From NCBI GenBank assembly GCA_034717695.1, contig JAYELS010000080.1:1-64000 (forward strand): a stretch of 64,000 nt of DNA. Direction: 5' to 3'. The notes below the pieces were generated by a model. The model ran no database searches and was not told where the DNA came from. It worked only from the letters and a program-made list of their open reading frames with translations. Below, one piece after another: positions 1-7,809 of the stretch. A program made the position numbers and the translations under genes. The first letter of the stretch is position 1. Every line of letters starts with the position of its first letter. Origin of the DNA: NAT127 sp034717695 (GTDB lineage: Bacteria; Pseudomonadota; Gammaproteobacteria; Pseudomonadales; Porticoccaceae).

Positions 1-468
1 CGCCAGGAACAGGCCAAGGCCGAAGCCGAGCGCAAACGCCAGGAGGAGCTCAAACGCCAGCAGGCCGAGCGGGAGCGTCAGGAGCGTGTGCGCCGCGAAC
101 AGGAGCTGGCCCGCGCTCTCGCCGCCGAGCAGGCGCTCGCCGATGCCGCCGCCAGCGAGGAGCAGGTGGGCAGTTATATCGGCTATGTTCAGGACCGCAT
201 CGGCGCCAACTGGAGTCGCCCCCCCAGCGCCCGCCTCGGCATGGTGACGGAGCTGGAAATCACCCTCGACGGCCAGGCCCGGGTGGTGGGCGTCGCGGTG
301 GTCAAGTCCAGCGGCAACGCCGCCTTCGACCTGTCCGCCGAGCAGGCGGTGCGCCGGGCCGAACAATTCGAGCGGTTGCGGGAGCTGATCCAGCAGGACC
401 GCGCCGCCTACGAACAGAACTTCCGGCGTTTTCGCCTTGTATTCAACCCCCAGGATTTGAGGTTATAA
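1..468 (+). CDS. tolA: TolA C-terminal part (5' end outside window)
   Basis: Frame 1 is open from the first base, so this is the last 155 residues of a gene that starts upstream. It opens in a charged Arg/Glu/Lys/Gln/Ala-rich helical stretch, like the TolA periplasmic rod (domain II). It then passes into a globular domain with GSYIGYVQDRIGANWSRPP and later VVKSSGNAAFDLSAEQAVRR, the TolA/TonB C-terminal fold. TolA spans the periplasm and links the TolQR inner-membrane motor to TolB and Pal. The following tolB and pal genes support the assignment. The 3' end is only 7 nt from tolB, so they are probably cotranscribed. The membrane anchor is not visible here. Confidence 0.93.
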   Translation, partial: RQEQAKAEAERKRQEELKRQQAERERQERVRREQELARALAAEQALADAAASEEQVGSYIGYVQDRIGANWSRPPSARLGMVTELEITLDGQARVVGVAVVKSSGNAAFDLSAEQAVRRAEQFERLRELIQQDRAAYEQNFRRFRLVFNPQDLRL

Positions 469-475
469 CGACACC

Positions 476-1771
476 ATGGTGAACACCCGTTTGCTGCTTG
501 CCCTGAGCCTGGTGCTCGGGTTTGCCCTCACCGCCCGCGCCGAACTGACCATCGAGATCACCCAGGGGGTGGACGACCCCACGGTGATCGCCGTGTCCCC
601 CATCGAGGCAGGCAACGCCGTGCTGCCGGAGGACATCAGCGAGATCGTCTCCGCCGACCTGCGCCGCAGCGGTCTGTTCAACACCATCGACCGGGGCAAC
701 ATGCTGTCCTTCCCCCGGGAGGCCTCGGAGGTGTATTTCAAGGACTGGCGGGTGCTGGGCGCCCAGTATCTGGTGTACGGCAAGGGCGAGCGCCAGCCCG
801 ATGGCCGCCTCAAGGTGACCTTCAGCCTCGTGCAGGTGGCCGGCGAGAAGACCGTGCTGGCCCAGGTGGTCCACGGCAACGATGGCAACCTGCGGGATAT
901 CGCCCACTACATCAGCGACAAGGTGTACGAGGCCATCACCGGGATTCGCGGCGCCTTCTCCACCCGCATCGCCTATGTCACCGCCACGGCGGGGGGCGGC
1001 AACCGCCTCATCTACCGCCTCATGGTGGCGGATGCCGATGGTGCCCGGGAGCGGCTGATGCTGGAGTCCCGCGAGCCGCTGATGTCCCCGGGTTGGTCGC
1101 CGGATGGCAAGGAGCTGGTCTATGTCTCGTTCGAAACAGGCCGTCCGGCGGTATTTCGCCAGCGTCTTGGCAACGCCAACCGCGAGCAGTTGACCAATTT
1201 CAAGGGGTTGAACGGCGCGCCGGCCTGGTCGCCGGACGGCCGCAAGCTGGCCCTCGTGCTGTCCAAGGACGGCAATCCGGAGATCTACACCCTCGACCTC
1301 GGCAGCCGCCAGTTCACCCGCATCACCAACCATTTTTCCATCGACACCGAGCCCAACTGGACCCCCGATGGCAAGGCGCTGATTTTCACCTCGGACCGGG
1401 GCGGCTCGCCGCAAATATACAAACTGACCCTTGCTTCCGGGCAACTGGAACGCTTAACATTCCGCGGCTCTTACAACGCCCGCCCAAGACTTGCCCCCGA
1501 TGGCCGTACGTTGGTCATGGTGCACAGGGACGGCGGGGCGTTTCATATTGCTTCCCAAGACCTTGTTTCCGGCGATTTCCGCATACTCACCAACACCTAC
1601 CTGGATGAGTCGCCGACGGTGGCGCCCAATGGAGCCATGCTCCTTTACGCCACCAAGCGGGGCACCAACAGCCTGCTCGCAGCCGTATCCATCGACGCCG
1701 GGGTGAAGTTCCTTCTGCCCGCGCGGGAGGGGGATGTGCGCGAGCCGGCATGGTCGCCGTTTTTGAACTAG
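476..1771 (+). CDS. tolB: Tol-Pal system beta-propeller protein TolB
   Basis: 431 aa, the usual TolB length. An N-terminal Sec signal peptide ends near Ala-Arg-Ala (about residue 22). It is followed by the TolB N-terminal domain (about 23-155) and a six-bladed propeller with repeated PD40 signatures such as PGWSPDGKELVYVS, PAWSPDGRKLALV and PNWTPDGKALIFTS. TolB is a periplasmic protein that binds Pal and TolA and helps keep the outer membrane constricted at division. It starts 7 nt after the tolA stop, with a weak GAGG overlapping the tolA end. The pal gene follows after a 70-nt gap. Confidence 0.97.
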   Translation: MVNTRLLLALSLVLGFALTARAELTIEITQGVDDPTVIAVSPIEAGNAVLPEDISEIVSADLRRSGLFNTIDRGNMLSFPREASEVYFKDWRVLGAQYLVYGKGERQPDGRLKVTFSLVQVAGEKTVLAQVVHGNDGNLRDIAHYISDKVYEAITGIRGAFSTRIAYVTATAGGGNRLIYRLMVADADGARERLMLESREPLMSPGWSPDGKELVYVSFETGRPAVFRQRLGNANREQLTNFKGLNGAPAWSPDGRKLALVLSKDGNPEIYTLDLGSRQFTRITNHFSIDTEPNWTPDGKALIFTSDRGGSPQIYKLTLASGQLERLTFRGSYNARPRLAPDGRTLVMVHRDGGAFHIASQDLVSGDFRILTNTYLDESPTVAPNGAMLLYATKRGTNSLLAAVSIDAGVKFLLPAREGDVREPAWSPFLN

Positions 1772-1802
1772 ATTTACCCCAACCGATTTTTTACACGAAC
1801 AA

Positions 1803-1817
1803 GGAGCCCTGAGCTCC
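1803..1817 (+). promoter_or_regulatory. Small hairpin in the tolB-pal spacer
   Basis: GGAGC and GCTCC pair around a 5-nt loop, 13 nt before the pal ribosome-binding site. No T tract follows, so it is unlikely to be a terminator. It could protect the pal 5' end after mRNA processing. This is a sequence observation only. Confidence 0.3.
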
Positions 1818-1841
1818 GCTATGACACTTGAGGAGAACGCA

Positions 1842-2339
1842 ATGACCTTTCAAACCCTGAAAACCGGCTTTCTGGTAGCGGTACTGTCCACCCTTCTGGC
1901 CGCCTGTTCCAGCACCTCCACCGAGGATGGCGCCGGTGCCGACGGCATGTCCGGCAGCGGCGTGGGCACCGGCACCGCTGGCGACGGTTCCGCCTACGGC
2001 GATGACCTCGGCGCCGGCGGCGTTGCCACCGTCTTCTACTTCGAGTTCGACAAGGCGGTGCTGACCAGCGAGGCCCGCGCCGCCCTCGACATCCACGCCC
2101 AGCGTCTGCGCGGCGGCAACCGTCAGGTCCGCCTCGAAGGCCATGCCGACGAGCGCGGTACCCGCGAGTACAACATGGCCCTCGGCGAGCGTCGCGCCAA
2201 CGCAGTCAAGGAGTACCTCACCCTGCAGGGCGTGAATGCCGCCAACCTCGAAGTGATCAGCTACGGCGAGGAGCGCCCGGCCCAGCTCGGCAGCGACGAC
2301 CAGTCCTGGTCCCTCAACCGTCGCGTCGAAATGAAGTAA
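1842..2339 (+). CDS. pal: Peptidoglycan-associated lipoprotein Pal
   Basis: 165 aa from the ATG at 1842, preferred over the in-frame ATG at 1821 because GAGGAG lies correctly before it. The N-terminus is a lipoprotein signal with lipobox LLAAC (Cys near residue 22). A Gly/Ser/Thr-rich linker follows, then an OmpA-like peptidoglycan-binding domain: YFEFDKAVLTSEARAALD and LEGHADERGTREYNMALGER, including the conserved Asp and Arg that bind meso-DAP. It is anchored in the outer membrane, binds peptidoglycan and is the receptor for TolB. A terminator follows 20 nt after the stop. Confidence 0.97.
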   Translation: MTFQTLKTGFLVAVLSTLLAACSSTSTEDGAGADGMSGSGVGTGTAGDGSAYGDDLGAGGVATVFYFEFDKAVLTSEARAALDIHAQRLRGGNRQVRLEGHADERGTREYNMALGERRANAVKEYLTLQGVNAANLEVISYGEERPAQLGSDDQSWSLNRRVEMK

Positions 2340-2360
2340 CCGCGCGGTTTGCTCCCCAAA

Positions 2361-2397
2361 GCCGGGCGCAGTATTCTGCGCCTGGCTTTTTGTTTTT
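2361..2397 (+). terminator. Rho-independent terminator after pal
   Basis: An 11-bp stem (GCCGGGCGCAG with CTGCGCCTGGC, one G-T wobble) and a TATT loop are followed by TTTT-TG-TTTTT. It lies between pal and cpoB, so cpoB probably depends on read-through or its own promoter. Confidence 0.85.
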
Positions 2398-2429
2398 GTA
2401 GAGACTGGTCTTTCAGCGAGGATGATGCG

Positions 2430-3161
2430 ATGCGCAACATGGTGGGTGTTTCCCTGGCACTGATGCTCAGTCTGCCACTGTGGGCCGAGGCCCAGGAGGG
2501 CAGCGCGGCGGGCAATATCTACAACCAGTTGCAGATCATGCAGGAGGAGATCCGCGATCTGCGTGGCATGGTCGAAGAGCTGAGCCACGAAGTGCAGCGT
2601 CTCAAGCAGCGCCAGATCGATGATTACCAGGATCTCGACAGCCGCCTGAGCGGTGGCGCGGCACCGGCGCCGAGGGCCAGTGCCCCCGCCGCCGAGCCGG
2701 CGGTCGATCCCATTCTCGCGGCGGCCCAGGGCGGCGGTGCCATCGATGCCAGCGCCGGTGTCGAAGCGCCAGCGGCCGCCCCCGTCGACAGCGGCGCGGA
2801 ACTCGCCAGTTACACCGCCGCCTACGACTTGCTCAAGAACCGCCAGATCGACCAGGCGGTCACCGCCTTCGATGCCCACTTGCAGCGCTATCCCACCGGC
2901 CAGTATGCCGCCAACGCCCACTACTGGCTGGGGGAGATTTACCTGTTGCAGAACAATCTGGGTAGCGCCGAGAAAGCCTTCGCCACCGTGGTCAACGACT
3001 TTGCCGCCGACCGCAAGGCGCCTGATGCCATGTTCAAGTTGGGGCGGGTATACCACTTGCAGGGCGACAAGGCGAAAGCCAGGGCCATGCTCGATCGCGC
3101 CGCCGCCACCAACAGCAGCGCCGCAGCCCTCGCCAGGGCCTACCTGCAGGACAACTTCTGA
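2430..3161 (+). CDS. cpoB: Cell division coordinator CpoB (YbgF)
   Basis: 243 aa from the ATG at 2430, chosen because it gives a clean signal peptide (MRNMVGVSLALMLSLPLWAEA) and has GAGG upstream; the in-frame ATG at 2349 lies inside the terminator. After the signal there is an N-terminal coiled coil (IYNQLQIMQEEIRDLRGMVE, about 30-75), the trimerisation region. An Ala/Pro-rich linker and C-terminal TPR repeats (about 125-243; AANAHYWLGEIYLLQNN, APDAMFKLGRVYHLQ) follow. CpoB is periplasmic, binds TolA and coordinates PBP1B peptidoglycan synthesis with outer-membrane constriction. Its place after pal is conserved. Confidence 0.93.
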   Translation: MRNMVGVSLALMLSLPLWAEAQEGSAAGNIYNQLQIMQEEIRDLRGMVEELSHEVQRLKQRQIDDYQDLDSRLSGGAAPAPRASAPAAEPAVDPILAAAQGGGAIDASAGVEAPAAAPVDSGAELASYTAAYDLLKNRQIDQAVTAFDAHLQRYPTGQYAANAHYWLGEIYLLQNNLGSAEKAFATVVNDFAADRKAPDAMFKLGRVYHLQGDKAKARAMLDRAAATNSSAAALARAYLQDNF

Positions 3162-3249
3162 GGTTGCCCGGGGCGAGGTTGCGCCGCCGCGCCTCCTCGC
3201 CCTCCGCCCGGTTACAACCATGCCGCGCCAGTGCCGGTATAATGCCGCC

Positions 3250-3897
3250 ATGAAAGACTCCCTGCGCATCACCGAAATCTTCTATTCCCTCCAGGGGGAG
3301 ACCAGCACCGTGGGCCTGCCCACGGTGTTCGTGCGCCTCACCGGCTGCCCCCTGCGCTGCCTGTACTGCGATACCGAATACGCCTTCCACGGCGGTGAGC
3401 GCCAATCCCTCGACGACATCGTCGATCAGGTGCGGCAGCTGAATGCCCCCTATGTCACCGTCACCGGCGGTGAGCCCCTGGCGCAACCGGAGTGCCTGCC
3501 ATTGCTGACGCGGTTGTGCGACGCGGGGTTTCGGGTATCCCTCGAGACCAGCGGCGCCCTGCCCATCGAGGCAGTGGACCCCCGGGTGGCGGTGATTCTC
3601 GACCTGAAGACACCGGGTTCCGGTGAGCTCAGCCGCAATCTGTACAGCAATATCGCCGCCCTCAAGGCCTCGGACGAGGTCAAGTTCGTGATCTGCGGGC
3701 GGGAGGACTACGACTGGGCGCGCATGCGCCTCGACGAGTACCGCCTTGTCGAACGGGTGGGCTCCGTGCTGTTTTCACCGAGCCATGGCAGCCTTTCCCC
3801 CACCGAACTCGCCGACTGGATCATCGCCGACCGCCTGCCGGTGCGCCTCCAGCTGCAACTCCACAAGCTGCTGTGGAACGACCAACCCGGCCACTGA
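3250..3897 (+). CDS. queE: 7-carboxy-7-deazaguanine synthase QueE
   Basis: 215 aa. A radical-SAM enzyme that converts 6-carboxy-5,6,7,8-tetrahydropterin to 7-carboxy-7-deazaguanine in queuosine synthesis. The cluster motif CPLRCLYC (CxxxCxxC) lies near residue 33, preceded by the family sequence EIFYSLQGETSTVGLPTVFVR, and VTVTGGEPL is the SAM-binding GGE motif. The ATG at 3250 gives the usual QueE N-terminus. It is followed 8 nt later by queC, the next enzyme of the pathway. Confidence 0.95.
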   Translation: MKDSLRITEIFYSLQGETSTVGLPTVFVRLTGCPLRCLYCDTEYAFHGGERQSLDDIVDQVRQLNAPYVTVTGGEPLAQPECLPLLTRLCDAGFRVSLETSGALPIEAVDPRVAVILDLKTPGSGELSRNLYSNIAALKASDEVKFVICGREDYDWARMRLDEYRLVERVGSVLFSPSHGSLSPTELADWIIADRLPVRLQLQLHKLLWNDQPGH

Positions 3898-3905
3898 GAC
3901 CCGCC

Positions 3906-4589
3906 ATGACCGACAAACCCGACAAGGCCGTGGTGCTGGTATCCGGCGGCCTCGACTCCGCCACCGTGCTGGCCATTGCCCGCCACCAGGGCCGCGCCTG
4001 CCACACCCTCAGTTTCGACTACGGCCAGCGCCACCGCGCCGAGCTTGCCGCCGCCGACCGGGTGAGCGAGGCCCTCGGCGCGGTGGCCCACAAAACGGTG
4101 CGCATCGACTTGGGCAGTATCGGTGGGTCCGCCCTCACCGACACCGCCATCGCCGTGCCCGAGGAGGCCTCCAGCGGTATCCCGGTCACCTACGTGCCCG
4201 CCCGCAACACGGTGTTTCTTGCCATTGCCCTCGGCTGGGCCGAGGTGCTGGACGCCACCGACATCTACATCGGCGTCAATGCCGTGGACTACTCCGGGTA
4301 CCCGGATTGCCGGCCTGCCTTCATCGCCGCCTTCGAAACCATGGCCAACCTCGCCACCAGGGCCGGCGTCGAAGGGCGGGGATTGCGCATCCACGCGCCG
4401 CTGATGACCATGACCAAGGGCGAGATCATCCGCGCCGGCGCCGCCCTCGGGGTCGACTACGGCCTCACGGTGTCCTGCTATCAGGCAAGCGACGCCGGGC
4501 TTGCCTGCGGGCGCTGCGACAGCTGTCGCCTGCGGCGCCAGGGATTCGCCGAGGCGGGCATCCCCGACCCGACAAAATATGCAAATTAG
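3906..4589 (+). CDS. queC: 7-cyano-7-deazaguanine synthase QueC
   Basis: 227 aa from the ATG at 3906. ATP-dependent conversion of 7-carboxy-7-deazaguanine to preQ0. The PP-loop SGGLDS is at about residues 14-19. The zinc-binding cysteines are near the C-terminus in SCYQASDAGLACGRCDSC. FDYGQRHRAEL, ARNTVFLAIA and VNAVDYSGYPDCRP are family signatures. It directly follows queE, and tRNA-Lys lies 64 nt downstream, the same order as in Pseudomonas. Confidence 0.95.
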   Translation: MTDKPDKAVVLVSGGLDSATVLAIARHQGRACHTLSFDYGQRHRAELAAADRVSEALGAVAHKTVRIDLGSIGGSALTDTAIAVPEEASSGIPVTYVPARNTVFLAIALGWAEVLDATDIYIGVNAVDYSGYPDCRPAFIAAFETMANLATRAGVEGRGLRIHAPLMTMTKGEIIRAGAALGVDYGLTVSCYQASDAGLACGRCDSCRLRRQGFAEAGIPDPTKYAN

Positions 4590-4612
4590 CGGGATCCGGG
4601 CCGCATTTCGGC

Positions 4613-4640
4613 TTGACGTTTTTGGCTCAATCAGTAAGAT
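4613..4640 (+). promoter_or_regulatory. Sigma-70-type promoter for tRNA-Lys
   Basis: A -35 TTGACG (4613-4618), a 16-nt spacer and a -10 TAAGAT (4635-4640) place transcription start near 4647. The initial bases are GC-rich (GCGCC), like the discriminator of stringently controlled stable-RNA promoters. The tRNA begins 14 nt after the -10. Confidence 0.65.
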
Positions 4641-4653
4641 ATGCGCCTCTTCC

Positions 4654-4729
4654 GGGTCGTTAGCTCAGTCGGTAGAGCAGTTGGCTTTTAACCAATTGGT
4701 CGATGGTTCGAATCCATCACGACCCACCA
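4654..4729 (+). tRNA. tRNA-Lys (anticodon UUU)
   Basis: 76 nt with encoded CCA (4727-4729). The acceptor stem is GGGTCGT with ACGACCC, discriminator A. The D-arm is TAGCTCAGTCGGTAGAGCA, the anticodon loop is CTTTTAA with TTT at 4687-4689, and the T-arm is GATGGTTCGAATCCATC. It is very close to E. coli tRNA-Lys. It is a single copy here with its own promoter and terminator. Confidence 0.98.
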
Positions 4730-4776
4730 GTAACAAAGGTTTCCCGATGTCCTGAGGCATCCGTGGAACCGCGAGG

Positions 4777-4801
4777 AAACCCGCCAAAAGCGGGTTTTTT
4801 T
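4777..4801 (+). terminator. Rho-independent terminator after tRNA-Lys
   Basis: AAACCCGC and GCGGGTTT pair around a CAAAA loop, followed by a run of T. The position, 48 nt after the tRNA, fits termination of the tRNA transcript. Confidence 0.9.
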
Positions 4802-4912
4802 GTGCCTGGGGTTATCCCGCCGTTCTCTCCCGCTGGCGCTTCCCGCTGCCTGTGGACTTTAAGTCAGCGCGTTAATACAATGGCCCGGCACAACCATAAC
4901 AATGGCGGTTAT

Positions 4913-6196
4913 ATGACCGATGATAGCCAGGGCGCCTTCCGCCGCAAGGAGGCCTGGGTCCCCACGCCGCGGCCGGAGTGGGTCAAGATCCTCAATGAGC
5001 AGGCCAGCCATCTCGACATGGCGAGCGTGGTGCCCCTCGATTTTCAGTCCCTTATCGATCAGGCGGTCCGCAACAGCGGGCTGACGGATTTTGGCGACGA
5101 CGCGTGGCTCGGCCATTTCAAGGTGCTGATGACGTCCATCGAGGAGGAGGCCAACCTCCATTTCGCGGGGCGCATCCTTACCCGCTATGAGTTCGTGCGC
5201 TACCTGGAGATCCGCCTGTCCCTGGTGGACTGGCTCAAGCGCGAGCCCGCGATCCTGGATCAAACCATCGACCGCCCGGTGATCATCACCGGCTTTGGCC
5301 GCTCCGGTACCACCATCCTCTACGAGGTGCTGTCCCAGGACCCGCAATTCCGGGTGCCCCTCAAATGGGAGGCGCTGTTCCCCGTGCCGCCGCCGGAAAC
5401 CGCCAGCTACCACCGCGACCCGCGCATCACCCGCACCGAGGGTATCAACAGCTTCCAGGAAAACCTGATCCCCGAGATGAAGGGCATGCACAAGTCCGCC
5501 GCCACCCTGCCGGTGGAGAGCGTGGAGCTGGTGTACTTCACCTTCCTGTCGGAGGTGTTCACCTTTGGCTTTCAGGTGCCCTCCTATGTCCGCTACCTGG
5601 AAACCCAGGATCTCGGTTACTGCTTCGAGTGGCAGAAGAAGCTCCTGAAGCTGCTGCAGTGGCGCCACAGGGGCAACCACTGGCTGCTCAAGGGCCCCTC
5701 CCACCTGCCCTACATGCGGGAGCTGCTCGGCGCCTTTCCCGATGCCCGCATCATCTTCACCCACCGCGATCCCATCGTCAGCGCCGACTCGGTGGTGAGC
5801 CTGCAGGCGAGCCTTTACTGGTGGCGTACCGACACCCCCTGGGGTGACGGTTCCCTCGACAACTGGGTGATTGGCTCCGCGCAGACCCGCGCTTCCCTGT
5901 GGGACGACATCATCGCCATGCTCGACGACGGCACCCTCGACAAGCGCCAGGTGAGTAATTTCCAGTACCGGGAATTCATGGCCGATCCCATGGCTGCGGT
6001 GCGGGGGATCTACCGGGATTTCGACCTGGAGCTGACGCCGGAGGTGGAGGCGCGAATGGTGAAATTCCTGGCGGACAAGCCCCAGGGGAAATTTGGCAAG
6101 CACGAGTATCAGCATGCCCCTGACGAGGTGATTCGTCACGAGCGTGCGGTTTACAGCAAGTACCAGGCGTATTTTTCCGTCCCCAACGAGCTGTAG
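4913..6196 (+). CDS. Sulfotransferase-family protein
   Basis: 427 aa from the ATG at 4913; an in-frame ATG at 4880 would add 11 residues and neither has a strong ribosome-binding site. PVIITGFGRSGTTILYEVL (about residue 120) holds the PAPS 5'-phosphosulfate loop GFGRSGTT. LLKGPSHLPYMRELLGAFPDARIIFTHRDP carries the 3'-phosphate-binding Arg/Ser region of the Sulfotransfer_3 family. Homologues with this long N-terminal helical domain are common in bacteria that degrade hydrophobic compounds, but their substrates are mostly unknown. It heads an accessory block with DUF1214, SnoaL-like and SDR genes. Sulfonation of a lipid, sterol or alcohol is an inference. Confidence 0.8.
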   Translation: MTDDSQGAFRRKEAWVPTPRPEWVKILNEQASHLDMASVVPLDFQSLIDQAVRNSGLTDFGDDAWLGHFKVLMTSIEEEANLHFAGRILTRYEFVRYLEIRLSLVDWLKREPAILDQTIDRPVIITGFGRSGTTILYEVLSQDPQFRVPLKWEALFPVPPPETASYHRDPRITRTEGINSFQENLIPEMKGMHKSAATLPVESVELVYFTFLSEVFTFGFQVPSYVRYLETQDLGYCFEWQKKLLKLLQWRHRGNHWLLKGPSHLPYMRELLGAFPDARIIFTHRDPIVSADSVVSLQASLYWWRTDTPWGDGSLDNWVIGSAQTRASLWDDIIAMLDDGTLDKRQVSNFQYREFMADPMAAVRGIYRDFDLELTPEVEARMVKFLADKPQGKFGKHEYQHAPDEVIRHERAVYSKYQAYFSVPNEL

Positions 6197-6242
6197 GGCG
6201 CCCTGTGGCGCCCTCGCTTTCTCCCTTCGGGCCACAGCGAGG
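6196..6242 (+). promoter_or_regulatory. Leader with competing hairpins before the DUF1214 gene
   Basis: Three pairings compete in 47 nt: GGGCGCC/GGCGCCC around CTGT (6196-6213), CTGTGG/CCACAG (6203-6208 with 6232-6237) and CCTCGCT/AGCGAGG (6212-6218 with 6236-6242). The last would hide the GAGG ribosome-binding site of the next gene. No function is known. Confidence 0.35.
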
Positions 6243-6247
6243 TCAAG

Positions 6248-7375
6248 ATGAGCACGAACACCGAAACGGATATCGGCATCCGCCAGTGGGAGGCATTCTG
6301 CGATGAGCTGAAATCCTCCGGTCGCAATATTCTCGACGCGGGCAGGAACATGGACCCGGTCACCCGGGCCGATGGCCTGCGCTATCTTGGGCGGTTGCTG
6401 CGGGGGGGAGTGGAGAAATTCGTGGAGTACGGCGATCCCTGCGACCCGATGCTCTACAAGATCTACCACGAGAAGATCAAGTGGGGCCTCGACAATCCCG
6501 ACAGCATCTACAACATGGCCACCATCCGCGGCGACCTGGATTACGAACTGCGGGGCAATCGCGGCAGCGTCACCTATTTCAACCTGTCCACCATGAAAAT
6601 GGGGGTCGACGGCAAGGCGGCGATCACCGGCTTTGTCAACGACACGGATATCCACTGCGACGCCGATGGCAACTTCACCCTGACCCTCAGCCGCCGGGAA
6701 AATCCCCACCCGGGGCAGGGCAACTGGCTGCGCATGGCGGAGGACTCCAACGTCTTCATGGTGCGCCAGACCTTCAACGACCGCGCCCGGGAGCGGGAGC
6801 TGGAGGCAACCCTGCGCTGTATCTCCCCGGTGCCGGGCAACGGCGCCCTCGACCTCGACAAGGTGGTGACGGATTTTGCCAGTGCCGGGGCCTTTTTTAC
6901 CCGCACCGGCAAGACCTTCGTGGATCTTGCCCAGCGGTTGATGGTGGACGTGAACCGCATGCCGGCGGCGGATCCCGCCTACATGGCGTCCATGGGCGCC
7001 GATCCCAATTACGCCTACTTCTGGTCCGCCTTTCACGTGGAGCCGGGCCAGGCGCTGCTTGTTCACTTGCCTAAGGTGCCGGTCTGCGAAGCCTGGAGCC
7101 TGTGCCTGCACAACTACTGGCTGGAGTCCCTCGATTACCACAAAGCCCGGGTGATCTTCAACAAGCACACCGCGGCACCCAACCCCGACGGCAGCATCAC
7201 CCTGGTGGTGAGCATGGAGGACCCGGGTGTCCCCAACTGGATGAATACCTGCGGCCACCCCTGGGGCAACATGATGTTCCGCTGGACCCGGGCGGAGGAA
7301 GTGGTGGCGCCCATGACCGAGCTGGTGACCCTCGACGGCCTCGACTGGTCGCCGCGCCTGCGCCAATGGGCCTGA
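6248..7375 (+). CDS. DUF1214 domain-containing protein
   Basis: 375 aa, start supported by GCGAGG 5-10 nt upstream. No signal peptide or membrane segment is visible. The C-terminal third (from about residue 240; YFWSAFHVEPGQALLVHLPKV, CLHNYWLESLDYHKARVIFNKHTA, GSITLVVSMEDPGVPNWMNTCGH) has the DUF1214 beta-rich pattern with its conserved Asn/Trp-Met-Asn residues. The biochemical role of the family is not established. It often accompanies lipid, steroid or xenobiotic genes. It lies 51 nt after the sulfotransferase-like gene and 28 nt before the SnoaL-like gene, so an operon is likely. Confidence 0.8.
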   Translation: MSTNTETDIGIRQWEAFCDELKSSGRNILDAGRNMDPVTRADGLRYLGRLLRGGVEKFVEYGDPCDPMLYKIYHEKIKWGLDNPDSIYNMATIRGDLDYELRGNRGSVTYFNLSTMKMGVDGKAAITGFVNDTDIHCDADGNFTLTLSRRENPHPGQGNWLRMAEDSNVFMVRQTFNDRARERELEATLRCISPVPGNGALDLDKVVTDFASAGAFFTRTGKTFVDLAQRLMVDVNRMPAADPAYMASMGADPNYAYFWSAFHVEPGQALLVHLPKVPVCEAWSLCLHNYWLESLDYHKARVIFNKHTAAPNPDGSITLVVSMEDPGVPNWMNTCGHPWGNMMFRWTRAEEVVAPMTELVTLDGLDWSPRLRQWA

Positions 7376-7403
7376 TGCCAATAACCTGTGAGGACCGATC
7401 ACC

Positions 7404-7772
7404 ATGAAAGACTTTAGCGAAGCCGACATCCGCGAGTTTCTGCAGGACAATTTCCGCCTGTGGAATGCCCGCCACCGGGAGGCCTTCGCCGCCCTCTACA
7501 GGGAGGCGTCCCCCAATGGTCTCGTCATCGAGTACGTGGGCCAGCCCAGGGTCGACGATGGCTGGCAGGCATTCAATGACATGTGGGACAACTACAACGA
7601 GGACGTGAACGCCGAGCTCAAGGAAGTGCTGGTCAACGGCAACGAAGGCGTCTGCTATGTCCACAACCACTCCGCCCGGGACGGGGTGGCCCACCCCAGT
7701 ATCGAGATCTACCGCTTCGACAAGGGCGAGCTGTACATCCGCTACTTCCACAACAGCGAATCCCTGGTGTAG
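7404..7772 (+). CDS. SnoaL-like / NTF2-fold protein
   Basis: 122 aa. The length and pattern of an N-terminal helix, then FRLWNARHREAFAALYREASP and alternating strands ending EIYRFDKGELYIRYFHNSESLV, fit the cone-shaped NTF2/SnoaL fold. The fold includes small isomerases, hydratases and cyclases as well as non-catalytic proteins, so no reaction is assigned. It is the last gene of the + strand accessory block; the SDR gene converges on it 37 nt away. Confidence 0.7.
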   Translation: MKDFSEADIREFLQDNFRLWNARHREAFAALYREASPNGLVIEYVGQPRVDDGWQAFNDMWDNYNEDVNAELKEVLVNGNEGVCYVHNHSARDGVAHPSIEIYRFDKGELYIRYFHNSESLV

Positions 7773-7809
7773 ACAGCCCGCGCCCCGCAGATCTTGCCGG
7801 GCAACCCTG

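Noticed and set aside
4654..4729. Prophage or integrative element at tRNA-Lys
   Set aside because: No integrase, phage gene or duplicated tRNA end was seen; only an accessory gene block adjoins it.
4859..7450. 863-codon minus-strand frame across the sulfotransferase-like and DUF1214 genes
   Set aside because: Both + strand genes have clear family motifs; the antisense translation has none.
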